NCBI GenBank assembly: GCA_002428985.1
Contig: DIYL01000062.1
Span: 124,001 to 188,000, forward strand
Direction of reading: 5' to 3'
Length of the DNA stretch: 64,000 bases
DNA from: Anaerolineales bacterium UBA6055
GTDB taxonomy: Bacteria; Chloroflexota; Anaerolineae; Aggregatilineales; Phototrophicaceae
Shown here: in pieces, positions 29,553 to 37,574 of the stretch
How positions within the stretch are numbered: position 1 is the first letter of the stretch
Layout of the letters: every line of letters starts with the position of its first letter
Made by a program: the position numbers and the translations under genes
Notes under the pieces: model-generated
Databases searched by the model: none
What the model was told of the DNA's origin: nothing
What the model saw: only the letters and a program-made list of their open reading frames with translations

Positions 29553-29581
29553 TATTCGGGTATCATTTGTATACCCGAATA
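29553..29581 (+). terminator. Hairpin after the MBL-fold gene
   Basis: A perfect 11-bp stem, TATTCGGGTAT (29553-29563) and ATACCCGAATA (29571-29581), with loop CATTTGT, begins 14 bases after the stop. No T-run follows, so it may attenuate rather than end transcription into the next gene, whose start is at 29595. Confidence 0.55.
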
Positions 29582-29594
29582 TGATGGATTTAAC

Positions 29595-30773
29595 ATGCCT
29601 TCCTTTCTGCAATATATATTCTCTATGCGAAAGTACAAAATCGCAGTTGGTTTCGAAACACACATAGATACAACTCTATTAAAATTTCGTGATAATCGGA
29701 TAGATCGCCAGAAACTTGTTGATGAAATATTGCAAATATTCGATCAGTTGGACGAGTTTGTTGATGCAAACTTTTATTGGGGGCGACGGACGATATTGGA
29801 TTTTATATATGAGGCTATCGTCGAGTATGACCTTCGAGAAACAGAAAATGCCTTAAGTGAGCTAATAGGGCATCGCGATGACTATACACGTTCTATGTCT
29901 GCAAGCTGTTTGATTAATTGGGGTGATGTTGAAAAAATCAATGTAATAGAGCAATGCTTATGTAAGGGTAGCAGGGATTTTCTCGGTGAAATTGCAACGC
30001 GTTACTATCAACCACATTTAAAAATACCACTGCCCGACAATCAAATTGATACCCTAGCAATTGCTTTGAAACGTAGTAGTGACTTGAATAGAATGGATAT
30101 TGTCTCTGTAATCAGACAACTTAATGATAAACGTTTTATTCCTATATTGATACCACTCCTTGCAGACTACCAAGAGCCTTACCATAAATGGGGGAGTTTT
30201 CCTCCGATATGCTACCAAGTTGCGGGTATCCTTCGTGATTTCAAATCTCCATCACCCGACTTAGCAAACGCTTTGTTTAAGTGGCAAGAACATGAGTTTC
30301 TGCGCTTGAAAACAAGAATTATAAATGCGAGAGATAATGAATGGATACCTTTATCATTAGTTGAAAGTCTTGACGACAAGCGTTTAACTCCTTATTTGGT
30401 TGAGTATGCTTTACGGACAGAAAGCATATCAATACAGAAAAGCACACTAGAGATCATTATTAAGAGTGATGGCGAATATACAGTTCAATATCTTGTCGAT
30501 TTTCTGAAGCGCTGGCTTAATCTGCCTCAACCCAAGTCAGACGAAAAGCCCTCAACGTACGATAGGTATGAAACTTTTAAGCTTGTAGTATCTGAGTTAA
30601 TCGAGCGAAGAGTTGAAAATGTCGTCGGAATCATTGACACATTTTTGAATGATGACACTTTTCCTGACAAAGATGATGTAATAGTCAATCACTGTTTAAT
30701 TGCTTTACGTAAAATAGGGACGCCACATGCCCTTGATGTATACAATCACTGGTGGAATGAAAACATGCATTGA
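29595..30773 (+). CDS. Hypothetical HEAT-repeat-like protein
   Basis: 392 residues with repeated amphipathic helix pairs (for example ALSELIGHRDDYTRSMSASC, RFIPILIPLLADYQ, LTPYLVEYALRTESI), as in HEAT/ARM solenoids. Short stretches such as LNDKRFIPILIPLL resemble PBS-lyase-type HEAT units. No enzyme motif, signal peptide or membrane segment. The start is uncertain: the ATG at 29595 has no good ribosome site, and an in-frame ATG at 29625 is equally possible. It ends in TGA. HEAT proteins usually serve as protein-binding scaffolds; the partner is unknown. Confidence 0.72.
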   Translation: MPSFLQYIFSMRKYKIAVGFETHIDTTLLKFRDNRIDRQKLVDEILQIFDQLDEFVDANFYWGRRTILDFIYEAIVEYDLRETENALSELIGHRDDYTRSMSASCLINWGDVEKINVIEQCLCKGSRDFLGEIATRYYQPHLKIPLPDNQIDTLAIALKRSSDLNRMDIVSVIRQLNDKRFIPILIPLLADYQEPYHKWGSFPPICYQVAGILRDFKSPSPDLANALFKWQEHEFLRLKTRIINARDNEWIPLSLVESLDDKRLTPYLVEYALRTESISIQKSTLEIIIKSDGEYTVQYLVDFLKRWLNLPQPKSDEKPSTYDRYETFKLVVSELIERRVENVVGIIDTFLNDDTFPDKDDVIVNHCLIALRKIGTPHALDVYNHWWNENMH

Positions 30774-30805
30774 TATTGTGGTGAAACATAAACAGAAAAT
30801 TGCCG

Positions 30806-30811
30806 TATAAT
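30806..30811 (+). promoter_or_regulatory. -10 box upstream of the DUF4188-like gene
   Basis: TATAAT at 30806-30811, 46 bases before the ATG at 30857. No convincing -35 hexamer lies at the right distance, so this is a moderate call. Confidence 0.4.
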
Positions 30812-30856
30812 AAATCCATATTTTGTTTCATATTATTTTGACTACAAGGTAAACCT

Positions 30857-31384
30857 ATGGCAAAGCAAATTTATCACGGACGATACACAGCACAACTCGA
30901 AGGTGATTTTGTTGTCTTTCTAATCGGGGCGCGAATCCCATTCATACACATTTTCAAAAACGCGTGGGTGGGTAATTCATTTAATGAAATGGTTCGAGAA
31001 CTCAAAGCTGATCCTGACTCAGGATATTTGGGTGGAGAGAGTTTCTTTCGCTTTTTTCCAGTCGAAAATATACTCATCAGTTATTGGCGGTCATTTGACG
31101 ATCTGGAACGATTTTCCCGTGCGCGTGATAATTTGCACTATCCAGCGTGGTTGCGCTTCTATAAAGACATTGGTGCGAATAGTGATTACGGCATCTGGCA
31201 TGAAACCTATATGATCCGTGCTGGCGAATATGAATGCATCTACGGCAATATGCCTCAATTTGGCTTGGGTAAAGCAAAACAGGCCCAACATAGCTCCCTT
31301 AGGGATGCATCACGCGCCCGTCAACGCTCTGGTAACGACGATAAACCGGAAACAGTTGAAGATATTGATGCTATTCTAAGTTAA
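30857..31384 (+). CDS. DUF4188-like protein
   Basis: 175 residues. The opening (IYHGRYTAQLEGDFVVFLIG, then ARIPF), the aromatic segment FFRFFPVENILISYWRSFDD and the closing NDYG-like SDYGIWHETYMIRAGEYECI with YGNMPQFGLGKA match my recollection of the DUF4188 family, a dimeric alpha-beta barrel group related to haem-containing dehydratases and monooxygenases. The C-terminal 30 residues are polar and probably disordered. The reaction is not known. The ribosome site (AAGGTAAACCT) is acceptable. It is a single-gene unit with a -10 box upstream and a strong terminator downstream. Confidence 0.75.
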   Translation: MAKQIYHGRYTAQLEGDFVVFLIGARIPFIHIFKNAWVGNSFNEMVRELKADPDSGYLGGESFFRFFPVENILISYWRSFDDLERFSRARDNLHYPAWLRFYKDIGANSDYGIWHETYMIRAGEYECIYGNMPQFGLGKAKQAQHSSLRDASRARQRSGNDDKPETVEDIDAILS

Positions 31385-31390
31385 TGAGGA

Positions 31391-31420
31391 AAGCGCATCT
31401 CTGGGTGAGGTGCGCTTTTT
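31391..31420 (+). terminator. Rho-independent terminator of the DUF4188-like gene
   Basis: AAGCGCATCTC (31391-31401) pairs with GAGGTGCGCTT (31407-31417) through 11 base pairs with one G-U and loop TGGGT. It runs into a T-run ending at 31420. It also sits 17 bases beyond the stop codon of the convergent xylB gene. Confidence 0.88.
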
Positions 31421-31436
31421 GATTTGATAGGGTGAA

Positions 31437-32921
31437 CTATAGTTTGGCGAATGTATCTTTGAGTACTGGATAGAGCGTCTGATAAATTGCATAGCGTTCT
31501 GCGTAGACTGCTTGATCGTCACCAACAGCAACTTTGTCACCTGTCTGTATCATTGTCTCACATGCTGTTGCGACATCTTCGTAAAGTCCGGCATTGATGC
31601 TTGCTAGAATTGCAGCTCCAAAGGCACCCCCTTCGGTAGTGTTGATGTTAACTAATGGGGCGCCCAATACATCCGCAATAATCTGTTGCCAAAACGGACT
31701 TTTTGCACCACCACCACTAATGCGTACCTCAAATTCATCAGGTAACCCTGCATTGTCGATGAGTGTAAATGAGTCCTTTAACCCGAATGCAACGCCTTCT
31801 AGTACCGCACGGGTCATATGTCCGCGTGTATGGCGGGTTGTCATACCGATGAATGCACCCCGTGCAAGCGGGTCTGGATGAGGAGTACGCTCACCTGTGA
31901 GGTATGGCATGAAGAAGAGACCTTCACTACCAGCCGGAACATCTTTTGCTTCCTTGAGTAAGTCATCAAAATTCATATCGGGTGCAAATGTATCTTTATA
32001 CCATTGTAAACTTCCGGCTGCACTCAACATCACGCCCATAAAATGCCATGTGTTGGGGACAGAGTGACAAAACGCATGAAGTCGTCCATCCGGTTCATAC
32101 GCATATTCGGCAAGTGGCGCAAATACAACACCGGATGTGCCGACCGTTACCCCAATTTTGTCAGGAGTGACACAACCCATCCCGATCGCACCTGCTGCTT
32201 GATCACCACCTCCACCAACAACAGGCGTACCAACTTTTAATCCTGTTGCGTCTGCCCCTGCTTGGCTAATTGTGCCAGTAACCTCAGTCCCTTCATGTAC
32301 AGGTGGCATCCAGTCTGCTGGAATGTCGAGTGCCTCAAGCACTTCTGATGACCATGTACGTTCTGCTACGTTTAGCAAGGACGTTCCAGCTGCTCCTGCC
32401 AGATCAGTTGCGTAGGTATCAGTCAATTTATAGCGAATATAGTCTTTAGGCAGGAGCATCTGTTTTACTTGTGCATAGACTTCGGGCTCGTTATCGCGCA
32501 CCCATAGTAGCTTCGGCGCGGTGAATCCGGTTAATGCACGATTTCCTGTCAGTGCAATTAAACGCTCAAAGCCTATGGTTTCTGTCATATAATCGCATTG
32601 TGCTTGGGTTCGTTGGTCGTTCCATAAAATGGATGGACGTAATACATCGCCATTTTCGTCCAGTAAGACCAAACCGTGCATTTGTCCAGTGAGCCCAATT
32701 GCACTGATATCATCTCCTGTCAAATTTGCATCTGATAAGGCAGTGCGGATACTACTTGCGATGCCATCCCACCAATCCGCAGGATTTTGTTCACTCCAGA
32801 GGGGGTGTGGTTGGCTAATGGGCTGTGGTGTATTGGCAACGGCTACAACATTTCCCGATTCATCAATAATCAGGGCTTTAGCTCCGGTTGTACTAATATC
32901 TAATCCCATGAGATAGGGCAT
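31437..32921 (-). CDS. xylB: Xylulokinase
   Basis: 494 residues, the usual length of FGGY-family xylulokinases, which phosphorylate D-xylulose with ATP after xylose isomerisation. Key features: the N-terminal phosphate-binding strand MGLDISTTGAKALIID; the xylulose-specific signature GLTGQMHGLVLLD near residue 79; SILWNDQRT; the catalytic-base loop GGGGDQAAGAIG near 236; and the second ATP-binding signature ISGGGAKSPFWQQIIADVLG near 402. The GGAG ribosome site is good. It is the last gene of the order xylA, SGNH protein, xylB on the minus strand, so it is probably under the LacI-type operator upstream of xylA. Confidence 0.96.
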   Translation of the reverse strand: MPYLMGLDISTTGAKALIIDESGNVVAVANTPQPISQPHPLWSEQNPADWWDGIASSIRTALSDANLTGDDISAIGLTGQMHGLVLLDENGDVLRPSILWNDQRTQAQCDYMTETIGFERLIALTGNRALTGFTAPKLLWVRDNEPEVYAQVKQMLLPKDYIRYKLTDTYATDLAGAAGTSLLNVAERTWSSEVLEALDIPADWMPPVHEGTEVTGTISQAGADATGLKVGTPVVGGGGDQAAGAIGMGCVTPDKIGVTVGTSGVVFAPLAEYAYEPDGRLHAFCHSVPNTWHFMGVMLSAAGSLQWYKDTFAPDMNFDDLLKEAKDVPAGSEGLFFMPYLTGERTPHPDPLARGAFIGMTTRHTRGHMTRAVLEGVAFGLKDSFTLIDNAGLPDEFEVRISGGGAKSPFWQQIIADVLGAPLVNINTTEGGAFGAAILASINAGLYEDVATACETMIQTGDKVAVGDDQAVYAERYAIYQTLYPVLKDTFAKL

Positions 32922-32961
32922 ATTCTATTCTCCAATCAGTATGAGGTTAATAAAAATTATT

Positions 32962-34146
32962 CTATGGCTTATAAGTATCAACAATGATTTGTGCGATCTT
33001 TTCGGCGAGTATGGTTGTCGCAATATCGCTGTAATGGGTGCGATCTACGAGTAAGGGGACATCTCCAGCCGTATCATCAAATGTGTCACCGAGATCAATT
33101 ACTGTCGGATTTTTCTGCATGACTTCACGCCGAAACCAATTATAGTTATTGTCGTCACGCCAGAAGGGGAGTGGCTGAATAAATGCATAGGTGGCGATGT
33201 CATAATCTTGAGCAATAGCAGAAATGATGCGTTGATTGTGTAGATAGTCACGAGCAGCAATCTCGAGGCGATCACCGACTTCCCTTGCACCCGTAAAGCT
33301 ATGTGCATAACGATTGTTACGCCATGCCTCGTTATCGTAGGTAATCTCGATGCCTAGTTGGCGGGCAAGGCGATTTGGTGGAAACGATGGGTTGAGTGAG
33401 ACCCATGGTTGTTCTTCAGGCTGGGTAAATTGTGCGATTTGCGCTTCCCATGCGAGCGCAAGCGGTGGTAGTAACGACAGTTGATTGTTCTCCATCACGA
33501 GGTATTGCACTTCGTTTAGCCCATCAAGAAAAATAGCGATGTCGGGTGGGTCTTGTAAGCGTAGATTCGTCACAAAAAGGGCTAACTCCTGTGAGGAGAA
33601 ATACCATGGGATACCAAAATTAGATACTTGAATCTGATGATCAGGGTAACTCGCCTGTAATTGAACCTGTAGCTGTGATGGTAAAGTATAGGCATCACTC
33701 ACACCCCAACCAAACAAGGTCGAACCACCAAACATCCAAACCCGTAACGGCGAATTATCCGTGTGTTCTTGTGATGGTGGGAGCGATTGGCGATAATCAT
33801 TTTCATCAATATTCAAATATTGCCCACTAAATGGTCTGAGTGTTAAACCCGTCCATGGATGAACCTGCCAATGGCCTTCTGCAGCCATCGAATCATATTC
33901 AAACCACAATTGACTTATTGCATCGTTATCCATGTATTGGTAGGAGTCTGCAATAAAAGCTTGAGAGTAAGCAAAATTTACGCCAACCGCACCCCAATTG
34001 ACTGCTGTAATATCTTGTTTTTCTTCTGGGTTGAATGTGCGCGGGACAACAACGTCCGTAATCAATAGCGCGAGTGCCAATAATATGATCGTGTTCAGCA
34101 CCATATAAGCGATTATCTTATAGAGTCGTTGTAGCTGTTTCCACAT
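32962..34146 (-). CDS. Membrane-anchored SGNH/GDSL-like hydrolase
   Basis: 394 residues from the ATG at 34146, chosen because GAGG lies nine bases upstream; an in-frame ATG at 34164 adds six residues. A single N-terminal membrane helix (IIAYMVLNTIILLALALLIT) is followed by an extracytoplasmic domain with SGNH-type blocks: FGGSTLFGWGV (block I, GGST in place of GDS), NFGIPWYFSSQE (block II, Gly), FLDGLNEV (block III, N) and LVDRTHYSD (block V, D/H). Related proteins are esterases or O-acetyl-transfer enzymes acting on polysaccharides. It sits between xylA and xylB, suggesting de-acetylation or modification of pentose-containing glycans, but this is inference. A second SGNH-like protein lies upstream at 35530. 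Confidence 0.82.
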   Translation of the reverse strand: MWKQLQRLYKIIAYMVLNTIILLALALLITDVVVPRTFNPEEKQDITAVNWGAVGVNFAYSQAFIADSYQYMDNDAISQLWFEYDSMAAEGHWQVHPWTGLTLRPFSGQYLNIDENDYRQSLPPSQEHTDNSPLRVWMFGGSTLFGWGVSDAYTLPSQLQVQLQASYPDHQIQVSNFGIPWYFSSQELALFVTNLRLQDPPDIAIFLDGLNEVQYLVMENNQLSLLPPLALAWEAQIAQFTQPEEQPWVSLNPSFPPNRLARQLGIEITYDNEAWRNNRYAHSFTGAREVGDRLEIAARDYLHNQRIISAIAQDYDIATYAFIQPLPFWRDDNNYNWFRREVMQKNPTVIDLGDTFDDTAGDVPLLVDRTHYSDIATTILAEKIAQIIVDTYKP

Positions 34147-34168
34147 GCAACGCAACCTCAGCATAGAG

Positions 34169-34194
34169 ATGGGGTGACGATACCATCACCCCAT
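34169..34194 (-). terminator. Hairpin between xylA and the SGNH gene
   Basis: ATGGGGTGA (34169-34177) pairs with TCACCCCAT (34186-34194) in a perfect 9-bp stem, placed within the 58-base gap between xylA and the next gene. No T-run follows on the minus strand, so it more likely sets the xylA/downstream expression ratio than stops transcription fully. Confidence 0.5.
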
Positions 34195-34204
34195 TTGATG
34201 ACAA

Positions 34205-35371
34205 TTAGCGGACACCCATCAACAAGTCAAAGGTGAGTTGATCGAGGCGTTCATAAGGAAGATTACGTGCGCCGATACCAACACGGTCAAACTCAGTAGA
34301 TTTGAGTTTTTCAACAGCATCAGCACTATAACCATCTGTTAGATAATCATAATCGCCAGTATCTGCATTAATCTCTGTGATCAATGCTTGAATTTCGCTG
34401 TCAGCATTAAATTGTTCGGCTTTGTCTTTGAAAATCAAATAGGATCGCATACATCCTTTGGCGAATTCTTTAACATCATCATAATTCGAAGTGCGGTAAG
34501 CATGTGCATCAAAGTGACGACTACCATCATATCCGACATCTTCAAGGAAGCGGACAAGGTGGAAGTTTTGCTTAATCATCATACTACCAAAGCGGAAATC
34601 TTGATCATAACGTCCAAACATCTGGTCGTTGAGATCGATGTGGAATAATTTGCCAGCATCCCATGCTTGGGCAACAGCGTGCAAGAAATTTAGCCCAGCC
34701 ATGTGTTCATGAGCAACTTCGGGATTTAGCCCGACCATATCAGGATCATCGAGTGTCGCGATGAAGCCGAGCATGCTACCTACGGTTGGGAAATATATGT
34801 CACTGCGGGGTTCGTTAGGTTTTGGCTCAAGCGCAAATTGATACCCATAATCATTAGCTTTGGAGTATTCACAGAGGAAATTCATTGCATCACGCATCCG
34901 TTTGATGACATCGCCAGGATTTTTTGCGCTATCGCTTTCTGCACCTTCACGTCCACCCCAGAATACGTAAACTTTCGCACCGAGTTCTGCACCTAAATCC
35001 ATTGAAGCCATAGTTTTTTGTAGTGCGTAAGCACGTACCGCTGGGTCATTACTTGTAAAGGCACCATCTTTGAACGCAGGATCAGTGAATAGATTGGTTG
35101 TTGCCATTGGAACGACAATGCCATTATCAGCACAAGCTTGCTTGAACTCAGCGACGATTGCATCACGTTCGCTTGCGGTTGCATCAATTGGAACAAGATC
35201 ATTATCGTGTAAGTTGACACCCCATGCGCCGACTTCGGCTAGCATTTCAACAATTTCTACAGGAGAAATGACAGGGCGGGTTGGTTCGCCAAACGGATCA
35301 CGTCCGATGTTGCCGACCGTCCATAAGCCAAATGTAAATTTATGCTCTGGTTTTGGTGTGTAATCAGCCAT
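34205..35371 (-). CDS. xylA: Xylose isomerase (class I, actinobacterial-type length)
   Basis: 388 residues, matching the short class I enzymes of Streptomyces/Thermus type. It converts D-xylose to D-xylulose in the cytosol. Diagnostic features are FTFGLWTVGNIGRDPFG, the catalytic histidine and partner aspartate in GVNLHDNDL (H55, D58), VYVFWGGREG, the metal-ligand segment ALEPKPNEPR, NPEVAHEHMAG with its metal-binding Glu/His, HIDLNDQ with Asp ligands, and FDAHAYRTS. AAAGG precedes the ATG. Upstream lie a TATAAT promoter and a perfect LacI-type operator just downstream of the -10 box, so the gene is probably repressed without xylose. It starts the unit xylA, SGNH protein, xylB. Confidence 0.96.
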   Translation of the reverse strand: MADYTPKPEHKFTFGLWTVGNIGRDPFGEPTRPVISPVEIVEMLAEVGAWGVNLHDNDLVPIDATASERDAIVAEFKQACADNGIVVPMATTNLFTDPAFKDGAFTSNDPAVRAYALQKTMASMDLGAELGAKVYVFWGGREGAESDSAKNPGDVIKRMRDAMNFLCEYSKANDYGYQFALEPKPNEPRSDIYFPTVGSMLGFIATLDDPDMVGLNPEVAHEHMAGLNFLHAVAQAWDAGKLFHIDLNDQMFGRYDQDFRFGSMMIKQNFHLVRFLEDVGYDGSRHFDAHAYRTSNYDDVKEFAKGCMRSYLIFKDKAEQFNADSEIQALITEINADTGDYDYLTDGYSADAVEKLKSTEFDRVGIGARNLPYERLDQLTFDLLMGVR

Positions 35372-35461
35372 TTTTAATCCTTTTCAAAAGTAAATATTTA
35401 GCTGGATTGTAACAAAAATTCAGTATATTTTCGACAAACAATACTGGATAATTTACAAAAA

Positions 35462-35475
35462 TGCAAACGTTTGCA
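35462..35475. promoter_or_regulatory. LacI-family operator at the xylA promoter
   Basis: TGCAAACGTTTGCA is a perfect 14-bp palindrome with the central CG typical of LacI/GalR-family operators. It starts three bases downstream of the minus-strand -10 box, so a bound repressor would cover the transcription start. No lacI-type gene is in the window, so the regulator is encoded elsewhere. Confidence 0.8.
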
Positions 35476-35477
35476 AA

Positions 35478-35507
35478 ATTATAACAAATAGTTATATCAT
35501 ACCACAA
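35478..35507 (-). promoter_or_regulatory. xylA promoter
   Basis: On the minus strand, TTGTGG (35507-35502) and TATAAT (35483-35478) are separated by 18 bases. The -10 is a perfect match; the -35 keeps only TTG. The palindromic operator follows directly. Confidence 0.6.
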
Positions 35508-35529
35508 TCCCAAGTGTCACTGACTGACG

Positions 35530-36606
35530 CTAATCCACTTCGTTTGATCGAGAAACAATGTCTGCAACAATTTCAGCATAAAGTTTAGCCTGCTCATAAT
35601 ATCCCTGAGGACTTTGATGTTCACCATCTCCAAGCCAAAATTGCTCATTTGATGGAAGATTTTGCATCAAGTCTATGTTATGGGTGTCAAGTTGGTTGGC
35701 AATCATTTCGATGATAACGTTTTGTTCCTCATAAGTTGGAATTAATACAGGATCAACCCATTGTGGAAAATATGCCCATGTCGAAAGAAGGACATCAACT
35801 GAGTTTGCCTTGGCGAGATGCACTATATTTATCATATTGCGTTCAAAATATTGTGATGTGTTGGTTTGCATTAAGTCGGCAAGAGACATATCTTTAGGTG
35901 GAATACAATCAGGGTCAGAGTGAGTGAGGGGGTAAATCCAACTATTGAGTTCAAGCGGGTTGTCAATCCATCCACGTCCAATTCCTATAAAACGCAAACT
36001 CGTCAGTGGTCCGAGTTCCGGACCGGTTTCGCGCCAGATACCACGTGCTAAACCACGAATGGGTGTTTGCCCATCAAAACAATCAGGATGTATCCAGCGC
36101 GATTTTGCATCATTCGTACTGTGATAAATTATGATTAAATCAGGATCTAAATCTAACAATCGAAATGCAAGGTTTGTGAGATTATTCCATGTCGTATAAC
36201 CCATAGCTGCAGAATTAATGACCTCAATATGTTTTAAATCGTGATCATCATGAAGGATGGTTTCTAATTGGACTGCCCATGTTTGGTCTGCGTCCACACC
36301 AAAGCCGTAAGTTGTAGAACCACCAATCGCAATAATACGATAAGTATCGTCGGGTTTTTCAATCATTATTTCTTCATTACGAAAACCAAGTGAATTATGA
36401 TCGGGAAAATCGGGCGACGATGCATACCCGACATACGGTAATCCCATGAATCTTGGGTGTTGTTCTGCAATGTGTTGTGCTGAATATACATATTGAATTC
36501 GGTCGATTTCTGAACCAGCAATCATAAAGTACCCACGTAAGGCAATCTCAACAAGCAAAATGATCAAAAAAGGGCTTAATACAATATAGATCAGTCTTTT
36601 CACCAT
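35530..36606 (-). CDS. Membrane-anchored SGNH/GDSL-like hydrolase, second copy
   Basis: 358 residues from the ATG at 36606, which has ATAAGG six bases upstream; an earlier in-frame TTG at 36639 is rejected. An N-terminal membrane helix (IYIVLSPFLIILLVEIALRG) precedes an extracytoplasmic SGNH-like domain: IAIGGSTTYGFGVDADQTW (block I), VINSAAMGYTTWNN (block II), IIYHSTNDAKSRW (block III, with the N of SGNH) and FWLGDGEHQSPQGYYEQA (block V, D and H). Architecture and motifs parallel the protein at 32962, so the two bracket xylA. Probably an esterase or acyl-transfer enzyme acting outside the membrane. It ends just before the xylA promoter and is divergent from lutA. Confidence 0.82.
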   Translation of the reverse strand: MVKRLIYIVLSPFLIILLVEIALRGYFMIAGSEIDRIQYVYSAQHIAEQHPRFMGLPYVGYASSPDFPDHNSLGFRNEEIMIEKPDDTYRIIAIGGSTTYGFGVDADQTWAVQLETILHDDHDLKHIEVINSAAMGYTTWNNLTNLAFRLLDLDPDLIIIYHSTNDAKSRWIHPDCFDGQTPIRGLARGIWRETGPELGPLTSLRFIGIGRGWIDNPLELNSWIYPLTHSDPDCIPPKDMSLADLMQTNTSQYFERNMINIVHLAKANSVDVLLSTWAYFPQWVDPVLIPTYEEQNVIIEMIANQLDTHNIDLMQNLPSNEQFWLGDGEHQSPQGYYEQAKLYAEIVADIVSRSNEVD

Positions 36607-36628
36607 AGATAACCTTATGTGTGTATGG

Positions 36629-36641
36629 ATTTGCAACAAAT
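36629..36641. promoter_or_regulatory. Inverted repeat ATTTG-caa-CAAAT, copy 2
   Basis: Identical to 27763-27775. It lies in the divergent region between the SGNH gene and lutA, 23 bases upstream of the SGNH start codon. Confidence 0.3.
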
Positions 36642-36792
36642 GACTATAAATATCATAACATAGTGTATTGATTTGAAACGAAATCTACCGAATTAGATAA
36701 GTCTATATTAGCGGACTAAAATATAGCTATGTAACTTGAGATTAGGTAAACTAACTAATGAAAACAAACGGAAGTGAACGAAAGCAAAACTT

Positions 36793-37572
36793 ATGGCTTT
36801 ATTGAAACGCGAATCTCCCAAAGATAAAAAAGTATCTCTATTTGTAACGTGTATTGTAGACATGATTTACCCTGAAACAGGAATGTCTGTCGTTGATATT
36901 TTGGAACACCTGAATATACAAGTCGATTTTCCGATGGAACAGACGTGTTGTGGTCAGCCTGCATTTAATGCGGGACATCGCACCGATGCAAAAACGGTGG
37001 CAAAACAATTCTTGAAAGCTTTTAAAGACGCTGAGGTTATTGTAGCGCCATCAGGATCGTGTGCCGCGATGGTGCGTCACGAATATCCAACATTGTTTAC
37101 ACCAGAAGATGGCGACCTCTATGAACAGGCACAGCGAATGGCTAGCATTACATGGGAATTTACCGAGTTTCTGGTTGAGGGGTTAGAGATTGAACGGCTT
37201 GATCTTGAGCTACCGACCAAAGAAACCTTTGCATTCCATGATGCGTGTCATGGGTTGCGTGTGTTGGGTCTTGGACAGTCGGCGCGTCGTTTATTACATA
37301 ATATGAAAAATGCCGAATTAGTTGAGCTTAATGAAGCGAATGTGTGTTGTGGATTTGGCGGATTGTTTAGTGTCAAGATGCCTGATGTCAGTAACGCGAT
37401 GCTTGCAAATAAGGTCGACAATATCAATGCAGTTGAGGCGGACACAATCGTGACTGGCGATGTTAGCTGTATGACACAAATGAATGGCGGGCTATCGCGC
37501 AATAAATCAGATAAGCGGGTGCAGCATATCGCCAATGTGCTCGCTAAGGGCTTAAAAGGACGGGATGATTAA
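36793..37572 (+). CDS. lutA: Lactate utilization protein A (Fe-S/CCG-domain protein)
   Basis: 259 residues with two CCG domains: EQTCCGQPAFNAGHR with the partner SGSCAAMVRHEY, and EANVCCGFGGLFSVKMPDVS with DACHGLR and TGDVSCMTQMNGG. These cysteine-rich domains bind Fe-S clusters, as in the heterodisulfide-reductase-like subunits. In LutABC the three proteins together oxidise L-lactate to pyruvate. It is the first gene of a tight three-gene operon (2-base gap to lutB). The ribosome site upstream is poor. No lactate permease or LutR-type regulator is adjacent. Confidence 0.93.
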   Translation: MALLKRESPKDKKVSLFVTCIVDMIYPETGMSVVDILEHLNIQVDFPMEQTCCGQPAFNAGHRTDAKTVAKQFLKAFKDAEVIVAPSGSCAAMVRHEYPTLFTPEDGDLYEQAQRMASITWEFTEFLVEGLEIERLDLELPTKETFAFHDACHGLRVLGLGQSARRLLHNMKNAELVELNEANVCCGFGGLFSVKMPDVSNAMLANKVDNINAVEADTIVTGDVSCMTQMNGGLSRNKSDKRVQHIANVLAKGLKGRDD

Positions 37573-37574
37573 TC

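Noticed and set aside
36607..36639. TTG start for the SGNH gene at 36639
   Set aside because: The ATG at 36606 has ATAAGG at the right distance and begins directly before the membrane helix.
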